This document shows, piece by piece, positions 55,322 through 63,850 of a stretch of 64,000 bases of DNA; position 1 is the stretch's first letter; the number at the start of each line of letters is the position of its first letter. The notes under the pieces were generated by a model. That model was given only the letters and a program-made list of their open reading frames with translations. It did not search any database and was not told the origin of the DNA. This stretch comes from CAVSRC01 sp963743015 (GTDB lineage: Bacteria > Pseudomonadota > Alphaproteobacteria > Rhizobiales > Kaistiaceae), in the NCBI GenBank assembly GCA_963743015.1, contig CAVUOD010000007.1:1-64000 (forward strand), given 5' to 3'. The translations under genes and the position numbers were made by a program.

Positions 55322-56293
55322 CTACTGCCCGCTCGGCGCCGGAGCTGCCGCCGACGGCTTCGCCGCGGCCGGCGGCGGCGAGACCTGCTGACCGGCGGTC
55401 GGCGTACCGGCAGAATTGCCGAAATACTTGAAGAACTCGGAATTGGGCGACAGCACCAGCCGGGTATCCGAGGACTTCAGCCCCGCCTGATAGGCCTGCA
55501 TCGACCGGTAGAAGACGAAGAATTCCGGATCCTTGCTGAACGCCTTGGCGTAGATCTCGTTGACCTTGGCCTCGCCCTCGCCGCGCAGCCGTTCCGACTC
55601 GCCGTTGGCGTCGGCGACGATCACCGTCGCCTGGCGGTCGGCCTCCGCGCGGATGCGCCGCGCCGCCTGCTCGCCCTGGGCACGGATCTCGGTCGCCTGA
55701 CGCTGGCGCTCGGTCTGCATGCGCTGGTAGATGGCCTGGCTGTTGGCCGCCGGCAGATCGGCGCTGCGGATCTTGACGTCGATCATCTGGATGCCGAGCC
55801 CGACCGCTTCCTTGCCCACCTGCTCGGTGATCTTGGACATCAGCTGGGCGCGCTCGTCACGCACGAGCTGGATGAAGCTGGCGTCGCCGAGCACCCGGCG
55901 CACGGCCGAATTGAGGATGACCGAGAGACGCGAGTCGGCGATCTGCACCGAGCCCACCGACTGGAAGAACTTAAGCGGGTCGATGATCTTGTAGCGGCCG
56001 AAGGCATCGACCACCAACCGCTTCTGGTCGGAGGCGATGATCTCCAGCGGCGGCGAATCGAGGTCGAGGATGCGCTTGTCGAAATACTCGACATTGTCGA
56101 TCAGCGGCAGCCGCCAGTAGAGCCCCGGTTTCTCGACGGCCTTTCGCGCCTGTCCGATCGGCGCCACCACCTCGCCGAAGCGCAGGACCAGCGCCTGCTG
56201 CGTCGGATCGACGATGAACATGCTGAGATAGAGCAGGAAGCCGATGACGGCGATGATGACGAGGCCGACGCCTCCGAAGATGCCGTGCCTCAT
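55322..56293 (-). CDS. hflC: HflC membrane protease modulator
   Basis: A 323-residue SPFH/prohibitin-type protein with one N-terminal membrane helix (GLVIIAVIGFLLYLSMFIVD), the band-7 domain (QQALVLRFGEVVAPIGQARK, RILDLDSPPLEIIASDQKRL) and coiled-coil stretches (AIYQRMQTERQRQATEIRAQ-GEQAARRIRAEADRQA). A Pro/Ala-rich tail ends the protein. HflC forms a ring with HflK around FtsH and limits its activity. The ATG overlaps the hflK stop (ATGA). Confidence 0.95.
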   Translation of the reverse strand: MRHGIFGGVGLVIIAVIGFLLYLSMFIVDPTQQALVLRFGEVVAPIGQARKAVEKPGLYWRLPLIDNVEYFDKRILDLDSPPLEIIASDQKRLVVDAFGRYKIIDPLKFFQSVGSVQIADSRLSVILNSAVRRVLGDASFIQLVRDERAQLMSKITEQVGKEAVGLGIQMIDVKIRSADLPAANSQAIYQRMQTERQRQATEIRAQGEQAARRIRAEADRQATVIVADANGESERLRGEGEAKVNEIYAKAFSKDPEFFVFYRSMQAYQAGLKSSDTRLVLSPNSEFFKYFGNSAGTPTAGQQVSPPPAAAKPSAAAPAPSGQ

Positions 56294-57444
56294 TGCTGGC
56301 CTCCACCGGTCGAGCCTGAGCCGGAGCCCGAACCCGCCTTCTTGGTCAGCGCATCGAGCGGCAGATAGGGCACAACGCCGTTGCCGCCGTTCTTCTCGTC
56401 GATGATGACCTTGTCGGCGCCGCCGAGGACCTGTTCGAGCGTGTCGAGATACATGCGCTTGCGGGTCACGTCGGGTGCCGTCGTGTAGCTCTGATAGACC
56501 TGGTCGAAACGCTGCGCCTTACCCGTCGCCTCGGCGATGATGCGGTCGCGATAGGCGCTGGCCGCATTGGTGATCTGAGAGGCCTGGCCGCGCGCCTCCG
56601 GCACCACCTTGTTGGCGTAGGTCTGCGCCTCGTTCTGCACGCGCTCGGCGTCGGCACGCGCCGCCTGAACGTCGCGGAAGGAGGCGATCACCTCGGACGG
56701 CGGGTCGACCTTGAGCATCTGTACCTGGGTAATCAGGATGCCGGCCTTGAACTCGTCGAGCGTCTGCTGGATCAGCTTCTGCACGTCGCTTTCAGTGATC
56801 TGGCGCGCCTGGGTGAGCAGCGCCTCGACCACCGAGCGGCCGACCACCTCGCGCATGGCGCTTTCAGCCACCGATTTCACGGTGCCGTCCGGATTTTCCA
56901 TGTTGAACAGGTAATCGGCGGCGTTGTTGATGACCCAGAAGACCGTGAAGTTGATGTCGACGATGTTCTCGTCGCCGGTCAGCATCAGGCTCTCACCGGG
57001 AACGTCGCGGCCGACGGCGCCCGGATTGCGGTCGTCCGACGTCGTGCCGATGGTGACCTTGTTCACGCGGGTCACCTTGGGCGTGTAGACCGTCTCGATC
57101 GGATAGGGCAGGCGCCAGTTGAGGCCCGGCGTGGCGTTGCGGCTGAAGGCACCGAAGCGCAGAACCACGCCCTCCTCGTCCGGCTGCACGCGGAAGGTGA
57201 AGAAGTAGTAGCCGGCGAGCGCCACGACCACCGCCAGAATGGCGATCAGCGTCAGCGGATTCATCTTGCCGCCACCGCCGCCGCCACCGGGCAGCACGCG
57301 CTTCAGGCGGTCCTGGCCGCGCCTGAGAAGCTCTTCAAGATCCGGCGGTGTCGAGCCGCCGCCACCGGTATTGCGCGGCCCCTGACCCCACGGGCCGCCA
57401 TTGCCCTTCCAGCCACCGCCGCCAGTCTGATTTTCCCAGGGCAT
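56290..57444 (-). CDS. hflK: HflK membrane protease modulator
   Basis: A 384-residue partner of HflC. A long glycine/proline-rich cytoplasmic N-terminus (NQTGGGGWKGNGGPWGQGPR, VLPGGGGGGGK) leads to one membrane helix (PLTLIAILAVVVALAGYYFF) and the band-7 domain with RFGAFSRNATPGLNWRLPYP. Coiled-coil helices follow (DVQAARADAERVQNEAQTYA). The C-terminal GSGSGSTGGGQQ is low complexity. Intact and overlapping hflC. Confidence 0.95.
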   Translation of the reverse strand: MPWENQTGGGGWKGNGGPWGQGPRNTGGGGSTPPDLEELLRRGQDRLKRVLPGGGGGGGKMNPLTLIAILAVVVALAGYYFFTFRVQPDEEGVVLRFGAFSRNATPGLNWRLPYPIETVYTPKVTRVNKVTIGTTSDDRNPGAVGRDVPGESLMLTGDENIVDINFTVFWVINNAADYLFNMENPDGTVKSVAESAMREVVGRSVVEALLTQARQITESDVQKLIQQTLDEFKAGILITQVQMLKVDPPSEVIASFRDVQAARADAERVQNEAQTYANKVVPEARGQASQITNAASAYRDRIIAEATGKAQRFDQVYQSYTTAPDVTRKRMYLDTLEQVLGGADKVIIDEKNGGNGVVPYLPLDALTKKAGSGSGSGSTGGGQQ

Positions 57445-57615
57445 TGCGCTCCCTTCGAGAGGCTTGAAGACACGAACACCGTGCCGCGCGAACCGCCACT
57501 AAAAGCCGGCTCGGTTTATAGGCATCTTACCCCGCCTTTTCAACGCGATGCGGCGCGTCGCCCCGGAGCCCAATCCGGCGGCGCCGCTGACAGGTGGGGC
57601 CTCGCACCGGCCAAG

Positions 57616-58137
57616 TCAACCGGATTCGGCCGCGGCGATCCGCTCATAGACGGTGAACACCGTCGCGGCGCTGTCCTTTTCGCCCGCCGGCACCGGCTCG
57701 CGCCGGGTCGCGCGCCACACCATCGGGTCGATCGACGGAAAGCGGGTATTGCCGACCGGTTCTGCGTCGACATGGGTGATATAGAGACGATCGGCCGCGG
57801 CAATCGCCGCTGCATAGATCTCGCCACCGCCGATCACCATGACCTCGTCGGCGCCGGTTTCCGCCGCCACGTGCTGCGCTTGCACCAGCGCAGAATCGAG
57901 GTCAACCGCAACGATGACGCCCTCAGGGCGGAAACCGGCCCGCCGGGTCACCACGATATTGGTGCGGCCGGGCAGCGGCTTGCCCAAGGTTTCGAAGGTC
58001 TTGCGCCCGACCACCACCGGCTTGCCCATGGTCAGCGCCTTGAACCGCTTCATGTCGGTCGACAGCCGCCAGGGCATGCCGCTGCCGTCGCCGATGACGC
58101 GATTGGCGGCAACCGCCGCAATCAGCGAAATCCTCAT
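57616..58137 (-). CDS. folA: Dihydrofolate reductase
   Basis: A 173-residue enzyme that reduces dihydrofolate with NADPH, replenishing the cofactor that thymidylate synthase consumes. ISLIAAVAANRVIGDGSGMP-WRLSTDMKRFK covers the Met20 loop and the substrate-binding Asp, and VVVGRKTFETLGKPLPGRTN and VMVIGGGEIYAAAIAAADRL are the NADPH-binding motifs. The ATG overlaps the stop of the upstream GNAT gene. Same transcript as thyA. Confidence 0.96.
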   Translation of the reverse strand: MRISLIAAVAANRVIGDGSGMPWRLSTDMKRFKALTMGKPVVVGRKTFETLGKPLPGRTNIVVTRRAGFRPEGVIVAVDLDSALVQAQHVAAETGADEVMVIGGGEIYAAAIAAADRLYITHVDAEPVGNTRFPSIDPMVWRATRREPVPAGEKDSAATVFTVYERIAAAESG

Positions 58138-58622
58138 GCCCCCATCTTTCCGGCAAGCGCCGCCAGTTCCAGCCCATCGAGCCGGCAGATGGTCCAGTCG
58201 TCGAGCAGCTGTGCGCCCAGTCCCTTGTAGAAGGCGATCGCCGGCGCGTTCCAGTCGAGCACCGACCATTCCAATCGCCCGAGCCCCTCCTCGCCACAGC
58301 GCCGCGCGAGGGCGCGGAGCAGCGCCGTGCCGGCGCCGGCCCGCCGCGCCTGCGGCCGCACAAACAGGTCCTCCAGCCAGATGCCGTGGCGGCCGCGGAA
58401 GGTGGAGAAGGTGTAGAACCACAGGGCAAAGCCGGCGACCACGCCGTCCACCTCGGCCAGATCGCAGAATACGCGCGGGTTTTCCGCGAACAGCGCCGCC
58501 GCGATGCTCTCCGGCGTCGATTCGACCGTATGGTCGAGCCGCTCATAGTGGGCCAGCGCGCCGATCAGCTCGGCGATCACCCCCTCGTCGCCCGGCCGCG
58601 CCGGCCTCAGTGACAGGCTCAC
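58134..58622 (-). CDS. GNAT acetyltransferase between thyA and folA
   Basis: A 162-residue GNAT protein of the diamine/SpeG-like branch, with ENPRVFCDLAEVDGVVAGFA, FRGRHGIWLEDLFVRPQARR and AGAGTALLRALARRCGEEGL (acetyl-CoA loop) followed by LDWNAPAIAFYKGLGAQLLD. GTG start overlaps the thyA stop; stop overlaps the folA start. Such tight packing suggests coupled translation. A link to folate metabolism is not known. Confidence 0.88.
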   Translation of the reverse strand: MSLSLRPARPGDEGVIAELIGALAHYERLDHTVESTPESIAAALFAENPRVFCDLAEVDGVVAGFALWFYTFSTFRGRHGIWLEDLFVRPQARRAGAGTALLRALARRCGEEGLGRLEWSVLDWNAPAIAFYKGLGAQLLDDWTICRLDGLELAALAGKMGA

Positions 58623-59413
58623 ACCGAAACTGCCGCCTTGATGTGCGGGTGCGGGTCGTAGCCGATCACCGACACATCCTCATAGACGAAGTCGAACAGC
58701 GAGCGGACCTCCGGATTGAGCACCAGCCGGGGCAGCGGCCGCGGTTCGCGAGCGAGCTGCAGGCGCGCCTGTTCGATGTGATTGAGATAGAGATGCGCGT
58801 CGCCGAAGGTGTGGACGAAGTCGCCCGGCTTCAGCCCGCTCACCTGCGCCACCATCATCGTCAAGAGCGCATAGGAAGCGATGTTGAACGGCACGCCGAG
58901 GAAGATGTCGGCGGAGCGCTGATAGAGCTGGCAGGAGAGCTTGCCGTCGGCGACATAGAACTGGAACAGGCAGTGGCAGGGCGGCAGCGCCATCTGGTCG
59001 ACATCGGCCGGGTTCCACGCCGTGACCATCAACCGGCGTGAATCCGGTTTTGAACGAATCTGCTCAACCACTTGACGAAGCTGGTCAATCGTGCCGCCGT
59101 CGGGTGTCCGCCACGAGCGCCACTGCGCCCCGTAGACGGGGCCGAGGTCGCCCTTCTCGTCCGCCCATTCGTCCCAGATCGAGACCCCGTTCTGCTTCAG
59201 ATAATCGATGTTGGTGTCGCCGGCGATGAACCACAGAAGCTCGTGGATGACCGAGCGCAGGTGGATCTTCTTGGTGGTGACCAGCGGGAAGCCGTCGGCC
59301 AGATCGAAACGCATCTGATGGCCGAAGACGGACAGCGTGCCCGTTCCGGTGCGGTCGGTCTTTTCAACGCCGGTGTCGAGAACCCGGCGCATCAGGTCGA
59401 GATATTGGCGCAT
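58619..59413 (-). CDS. thyA: Thymidylate synthase
   Basis: A 264-residue ThyA that methylates dUMP to dTMP using methylene-tetrahydrofolate. RTGTGTLSVFGHQMRFDLAD, GELLWFIAGDTN-type residues in VIHELLWFIAGDTNIDYLKQ, the catalytic Cys in ALPPCHCLFQFYV and the dUMP-binding QRSADIFLGVPFNIASYALL are all present. First gene of the tight thyA-GNAT-folA group. Confidence 0.97.
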   Translation of the reverse strand: MRQYLDLMRRVLDTGVEKTDRTGTGTLSVFGHQMRFDLADGFPLVTTKKIHLRSVIHELLWFIAGDTNIDYLKQNGVSIWDEWADEKGDLGPVYGAQWRSWRTPDGGTIDQLRQVVEQIRSKPDSRRLMVTAWNPADVDQMALPPCHCLFQFYVADGKLSCQLYQRSADIFLGVPFNIASYALLTMMVAQVSGLKPGDFVHTFGDAHLYLNHIEQARLQLAREPRPLPRLVLNPEVRSLFDFVYEDVSVIGYDPHPHIKAAVSV

Positions 59414-59462
59414 GGGCTGATCCTAGCGCGATTCTGGGCGGCGGCGTAGGTGCCGCCCTCCC

Positions 59463-60665
59463 CTATTCCGCCGCTTCCGGCACCGGCTCGCCGCCACCGA
59501 GCGAGAACATGCTGAGCAGGAAGGCAACGATCGCGCAGCCGAAGATGGCGCTGACCATGGGCAGCACCGCGCCGTTGGACACCGCGCCCGTGATGCTGAC
59601 CACAGCCATGGCGGCGACCAACTGCAGCGTGCCGAGCAGGGCCGAGGCCGTTCCGGCGCGGGGCCCATGCGCTTCGAGGGCGAGCACCGCAGTCGACGGG
59701 ATGACCAGTCCCATGCTGCCGAAGGAGACGAACAGCAGCGCGATCAGCGCAAAGACGTTGTCGAGGCCAGCCAGCGTGAGGCCGAACAGGATGCCGGTCA
59801 TCACCACATAGAACGTGACGGCGGCACGCACCACGCGCTTCAGCCCGAAGCGGCGCCCAAGCCAGCCGGTCGTCTGCGCCATGCCGATGAAGGCGACCGC
59901 ATTGACGGCGAAGGCAAAGCTGAACTGGGTCGGGGTCAGGCCGAAATGGTCGATATAGACGAAGGACGAGCCCGACAGGAAGGAGAAGAAGCCCGCCATG
60001 CCGAAGCCGCCGATCAGGCTGACGCCGATGAAATAGCGGTCGCCGATCAGATCGAGATAGCCGCGCGCGACGCTGGCAAGATTGAGCGGAACCCGCTTCT
60101 CCGGCGGCCGCGTCTCGCCCAGCACGGAGAAATTGATCACCGCGCCGACGATGCCGAACACCGCGATGACGAAGAAGATCGCCCGCCAGCTTGCCAGCGC
60201 GATCACCGTGCTGCCGAACAGCGGCGCCAGGATCGGCGATACGCTGAACACCAGCATGATCAGCGACATCAGCCGCGCCGCGTCCGGGCCGGTATGGAGA
60301 TCGCGCACGATGGCACGCGGGATGGTCATGCCGGCGCAGGCCCCCACCCCCTGAACGAAGCGGGCGGCGATCAACCATTCGATCGACGGCGCCAGGCCGC
60401 AGCCGATGGCGCCCAGCGAATAGAGCACCATGCCGAAATAGAGCGGCGCCCGCCGTCCATGGCTGTCGGAAATCGGCCCGTAGATGATCTGGCCGAACGC
60501 CACCGCCAGGAAGAAGGCGATGAGGCTGCCCTGCACCGCCGCGTCCGAGGCGTGAAAATCGGTCGCGATCGACGGCAGCGCCGGCAGGTACATGTCGATG
60601 GCGAAGGGGCCGACGGCTGACAACAGGCCAAGCACGATCGCGTTGCGCGCGAAGCTTCGATTCAT
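59463..60665 (-). CDS. Bcr/CflA-type drug-resistance MFS transporter
   Basis: A 400-residue 12-helix exporter. The N-terminal FAIDMYLPALPSIATDFHAS motif, motif A as IIYGPISDSHGRRAPLYFGM, and motif C region AGMTIPRAIVRDLHTGPDAA are characteristic of the Bcr/CflA (DHA1) group, which exports bicyclomycin, sulfonamides or cysteine-related compounds. The ATG was chosen at the conserved MNRSFARNAIVLGLLSAVGP start. It follows nothing on the same strand and reads toward thyA. Confidence 0.92.
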   Translation of the reverse strand: MNRSFARNAIVLGLLSAVGPFAIDMYLPALPSIATDFHASDAAVQGSLIAFFLAVAFGQIIYGPISDSHGRRAPLYFGMVLYSLGAIGCGLAPSIEWLIAARFVQGVGACAGMTIPRAIVRDLHTGPDAARLMSLIMLVFSVSPILAPLFGSTVIALASWRAIFFVIAVFGIVGAVINFSVLGETRPPEKRVPLNLASVARGYLDLIGDRYFIGVSLIGGFGMAGFFSFLSGSSFVYIDHFGLTPTQFSFAFAVNAVAFIGMAQTTGWLGRRFGLKRVVRAAVTFYVVMTGILFGLTLAGLDNVFALIALLFVSFGSMGLVIPSTAVLALEAHGPRAGTASALLGTLQLVAAMAVVSITGAVSNGAVLPMVSAIFGCAIVAFLLSMFSLGGGEPVPEAAE

Positions 60666-60970
60666 CGTGGTGTCTTTCGGGAGGTGCAGACGGCTGCAAC
60701 GAGTCGTCACCGGCTCATGCAACAATTTAGCGCGCCGGATGGTGCGGCGCAACATGGAGCCCGCGCAGGACAACGGACCTGCTGACAGCTTTGGGGCCGC
60801 AATCGGCCATCGCGCCCTGGCTCCGGCGGAACGGACGGCGGAGCGCCGTTTTCCGGGAGATCTGTCCGCGCCATCGCGAGCAACCCCCGGAATCCGTCGA
60901 TGAACCGGGGATTATCGCCGGGGATCGGCTGAGAGCCTTTCCAATTCGACGCTCAATCCTTATATTCCGC
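60666..60970. other. Intergenic region upstream of ssrA, no gene
   Basis: No convincing coding sequence. A TATATT stretch at 60961-60966 just before the tmRNA gene is a plausible -10 element. The region also holds the minus-strand MFS gene promoter. Confidence 0.45.
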
Positions 60971-60973
60971 GGT

Positions 60974-61300
60974 GCCGGAGCAATCCGGCTATGGCAATAA
61001 ACGGCCATCGAAATAAACCCTGCGGACCCGGGGGCAGTACCCGGCGCCTCCACCCCAGCCCGTTGGTTCGCCTGAATCTGGCGGGTTGCGGCGGGGGCGA
61101 AATAGGATCGACGAGGGCGTAAAGGATGGGCTTTTGCCCGGCATGGTTCCGCCGTTATCGGGCCGAACTTATAGTTGCCAACGACAACTATGCTCCGGTG
61201 GCCCTCGCTGCGTAATGCGGCTCGGAAAACCGAAATCAAGCCCTGAGGGTTAGCACTTTCAGGCGGGGTTCGGAGGCACCTGGCAACAGAAGCCTCCACT
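60974..61300 (+). ncRNA. ssrA: tmRNA, circularly permuted two-piece form
   Basis: The gene encodes the acceptor piece first and the coding piece second, as in alphaproteobacteria. The acceptor piece ends at about 61054 with the T-arm GACCCGGGGGCAGTACCCGG and CGCCTCCACC. The coding piece begins GGGGGCGAAATAGGATCGAC at 61093, whose first seven bases pair with CGCCTCC. The tag frame at 61177-61215 encodes ANDNYAPVALAA and a stop. A GGAGGC/GCCTCC hairpin closes the gene near 61297. tmRNA rescues stalled ribosomes and adds this degradation tag. The 5' boundary of the precursor and the removed internal segment are estimated. Confidence 0.93.
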
Positions 61301-61377
61301 AAATTTCACGAGACTGCCCGAATCTGCTGCAATATGGGCTGTTCTCGACGGGGGATACCGGGGTCCGGCCGCAGCTC

Positions 61378-61911
61378 ATGGCAGAAGATCTGATCCGTTA
61401 CGACATCCTCGCCCAGGACGCCCTGCGCGGGGTGATCCGCAAGGTTCTGTCCGAAGTCGCGCGCACCGGCCTGCCCGGCGAGCATCACTTCTTCATCACC
61501 TTCGCCACCCAGGCGCCCGGGGTCCGCATTTCGAGCCGCCTGCTTGCCCAGTACCCGGAGGACATCACCATCGTCCTCCAGCATCAGTATTGGGATCTCA
61601 CCGTCAGCGAGCAGGCCTTCGAGGTCGGACTTTCCTTCAACGGCGTACCTGAGCGGCTGCTGGTGCCCTTCTCCGCCATCAGGGGCTTTCTCGACCCGTC
61701 GGTCCAGTTCGAGCTGCGCTTCGACGTGAGCGCGCGGCCACCCACGGTCGCCGACATCGAATCGCCGCTGGAAGCGGCGCCGCCGGCGAGCATCGCCGCA
61801 CCGGACGACGATGCGGCGGCAGACGCCGATGCTGTCAACAAGGACGAGGGCGGAGCGGAAGCCACGCCGATGGCCCAGGTGGTCAGCCTCGACGCCTTCC
61901 GCAAGAAATAG
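61378..61911 (+). CDS. sspB: SspB-type ClpXP adaptor
   Basis: A 177-residue alpha-type SspB. The folded domain runs from IRYDILAQDALRGVIRKVLS through HHFFITFATQAPGVRISSRL and the YWDLTVSEQAFEVGLSFNGV strand to FELRF near residue 120. A long acidic, Ala-rich linker follows, ending in the ClpX-binding tail MAQVVSLDAFRKK. SspB captures tmRNA-tagged proteins and delivers them to ClpXP. Its gene lies 80 bases downstream of ssrA itself, which makes the tag and its adaptor neighbours. Confidence 0.9.
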   Translation: MAEDLIRYDILAQDALRGVIRKVLSEVARTGLPGEHHFFITFATQAPGVRISSRLLAQYPEDITIVLQHQYWDLTVSEQAFEVGLSFNGVPERLLVPFSAIRGFLDPSVQFELRFDVSARPPTVADIESPLEAAPPASIAAPDDDAAADADAVNKDEGGAEATPMAQVVSLDAFRKK

Positions 61912-61923
61912 TCCGCAAGCGCC

Positions 61924-62757
61924 TCAGGTCTTCTGCTGGCGCATGGCGGCCGCCAGTTCCTGCCCGACCCGTGTGCCCGTCTCGACATAGAAGCCGTCCA
62001 TGACGCTGCTGAACGCCGCATACATGACCTGCGACGGCGGGCTCCCCAGGAATTCGGCGTAGGTCTTCATCTCGGCCGTCGAGAAGTCGCGATAGATGCG
62101 CTCGGCGGTGGCCAGCATCATGGTGCGTATCTGCTTGAGCAGAGCGCCATGCATCGCATCGATGTGCTGATTGGCCTCAGCCAGCTTGCCGGGATCGGGC
62201 GGCGTCGGCCCGTTCTCGGCCATCGCCACGGCCATGGCGCGCAGCAGGCTCTCCGACGAGCGCGTCGACAGCTCCGACGTGTTCAGCATCTTGTCGATAT
62301 GCATGAACACGGCGACGCGCTCAGGGTCCTTGCGCGCCTCGGCGACCAAGGCTTGCGCATTGGCGCTGATCTCGTTCTGCACCTTCAGTGTGCCGCCGGC
62401 GATCTCCGCCTTGACGATGCGCGCTCCGAGATCGGAATCGAAGAAGGCGTTCATCGCCTTGACATCGTCGGCCGACAGCGAGGCGGCCAGCACCGTCTGC
62501 AGCTTGTCGAGCAGCTTGCTGCCGTCCATCGTATTGCCGACGATCGTCGCCAGCAGCGACACCGTACCGGAGGAGAACTGCGGCGGCGGCGAATTGAGGA
62601 CGCCCTGGCGCATCTGCTCGCCGAGATCCTGGTACTGGGCGACGAGGCCCGACTTCTCCATCATCGTGCGCACGGCGGCCGCATCGGCGGCGAACGCCTG
62701 CGGGACGAGCAGGATGACGCCGACCACCGCCGCGCCGATCAGTCTGAGCCGTTTCAT
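61924..62757 (-). CDS. DUF2059 exported protein
   Basis: A 277-residue protein with a signal peptide (RLIGAAVVGVILLVPQAFAA) and helical DUF2059 content, including RIYRDFSTAEMKTYAEFLGS near the end. Members of this family are periplasmic and of unknown function. Met-Met at the start leaves the exact codon (GTG or ATG three bases later) open. It converges on sspB with 12 bases between stops. Confidence 0.82.
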   Translation of the reverse strand: MKRLRLIGAAVVGVILLVPQAFAADAAAVRTMMEKSGLVAQYQDLGEQMRQGVLNSPPPQFSSGTVSLLATIVGNTMDGSKLLDKLQTVLAASLSADDVKAMNAFFDSDLGARIVKAEIAGGTLKVQNEISANAQALVAEARKDPERVAVFMHIDKMLNTSELSTRSSESLLRAMAVAMAENGPTPPDPGKLAEANQHIDAMHGALLKQIRTMMLATAERIYRDFSTAEMKTYAEFLGSPPSQVMYAAFSSVMDGFYVETGTRVGQELAAAMRQQKT

Positions 62758-62995
62758 CACAAGTCTCCTTCCCGGGCCTGAGCGTAGCGGTTACCGCCGC
62801 TCGGGCAATCGCTGCCGTTGGTTAACCCTGATTTCAGGCAAACCGGTGGCGCCGATTTCTATGCGCGCATGACAGCTCGCCGAACGTCGCTGTCAGCGTA
62901 TCGACAGGCAGGCCTGACTAGCTTGCCCGCGCAAACGCCGGGGACATTGCATCCGGGGCGTTTTGGTTTTGGTTCATTCTGGAGATTCAAAGTAC

Positions 62996-63274
62996 ATGAA
63001 ACGCGCATTCCTCCTGACCGCGATTGCTTTCGTCGTTGCCAGCCCGGCCTTCGCTGCCGGCGGCAGCTGCAGCAAGGCCCCCAAGTCGGCCTGGCAGCCG
63101 CAGTCCAAGCTTGAGTCCATGCTCAAGGCCGACGGCCTGACCATCAAGCAGATCAAGGTCGAGAAAGGCTGCTACGAAGTCTATGCCACCAACAAGGCGG
63201 GCAAGCGGGTGAACGCGGCCTACAACGCCGAGACCCTGAAGAAGCTGAAGAACGCCGAAGCCGGCGAAGGCTAA
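62996..63274 (+). CDS. PepSY-type small periplasmic protein
   Basis: A 92-residue exported protein: signal peptide (RAFLLTAIAFVVASPAFAAG), then a single PepSY-like module with KLESMLKADGLTIKQIKVEK-GCYEVYATNKAGKRVNAAYN. Two cysteines (SCSK, KGCYEV) may pair. The gene is 21 bases upstream of a cytochrome b561 gene, an arrangement repeatedly seen for PepSY proteins and di-haem cytochromes b in proteobacteria. Confidence 0.85.
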   Translation: MKRAFLLTAIAFVVASPAFAAGGSCSKAPKSAWQPQSKLESMLKADGLTIKQIKVEKGCYEVYATNKAGKRVNAAYNAETLKKLKNAEAGEG

Positions 63275-63295
63275 TCTCCAAACGCATTCCATAAA

Positions 63296-63850
63296 ATGAC
63301 AAGTGTTCGCGAAGACAGGTGGGTCCGTGTCTGGGACCCGTTCGTGCGCTTGTTCCATTGGAGCTTGGTGCTGAGCTTCGCGACTGCGTGGCTCAGCGCC
63401 CACTCCTGGGACGATCTTCACATGCTGGCCGGCTATGCCGCCGGTGGTCTGGTCCTGCTGCGCCTGATCTGGGGCTTCATCGGCACGCCCTATGCGCGCT
63501 TCGCCCATTTCGTGCGCTCGCCGCGGACCGTCATCGACTACCTCAAGGCCATCGTCACCGGCAGCGAGGCGCGCCACATCGGCCACAACCCGGCCGGCGG
63601 CGCCATGATCGTCGCCCTGATCCTCGGCATGGGCGCCACCGCCTTCACCGGCTACCTGCTCACCACCGACGCCTTCTGGGGCGATACGACGATGCAGCAC
63701 CTGCACGACTGGTCGGCGCACGGTCTGTTGATCCTGGTCGCGGTGCATCTGGCCGGCGTCGCCCTGGCGAGCCTCCGCCACCGCGAGAACCTCGTCCACG
63801 CGATGATCGTCGGCCGCAAGCGTGCCGCGGAAGCCGAGGACATCGGCTAG
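63296..63850 (+). CDS. Cytochrome b561-family membrane protein
   Basis: A 184-residue four-helix protein of the Ni-hydrogenase/cytochrome b561 family. Haem-ligand histidines lie in VRLFHWSLVLSFATAW, DLHMLAGYAAGGLVLLRLIW and WSAHGLLILVAVHLAGVALA. VWDPFVRLFHW at the N-terminus is diagnostic. It probably carries electrons across the inner membrane from or to the PepSY partner or an unknown periplasmic acceptor. Confidence 0.9.
   Translation: MTSVREDRWVRVWDPFVRLFHWSLVLSFATAWLSAHSWDDLHMLAGYAAGGLVLLRLIWGFIGTPYARFAHFVRSPRTVIDYLKAIVTGSEARHIGHNPAGGAMIVALILGMGATAFTGYLLTTDAFWGDTTMQHLHDWSAHGLLILVAVHLAGVALASLRHRENLVHAMIVGRKRAAEAEDIG

Noticed and set aside
60727..61299. 190-codon minus-strand frame
   Set aside because: It runs across the tmRNA gene; the RNA features there are unambiguous.
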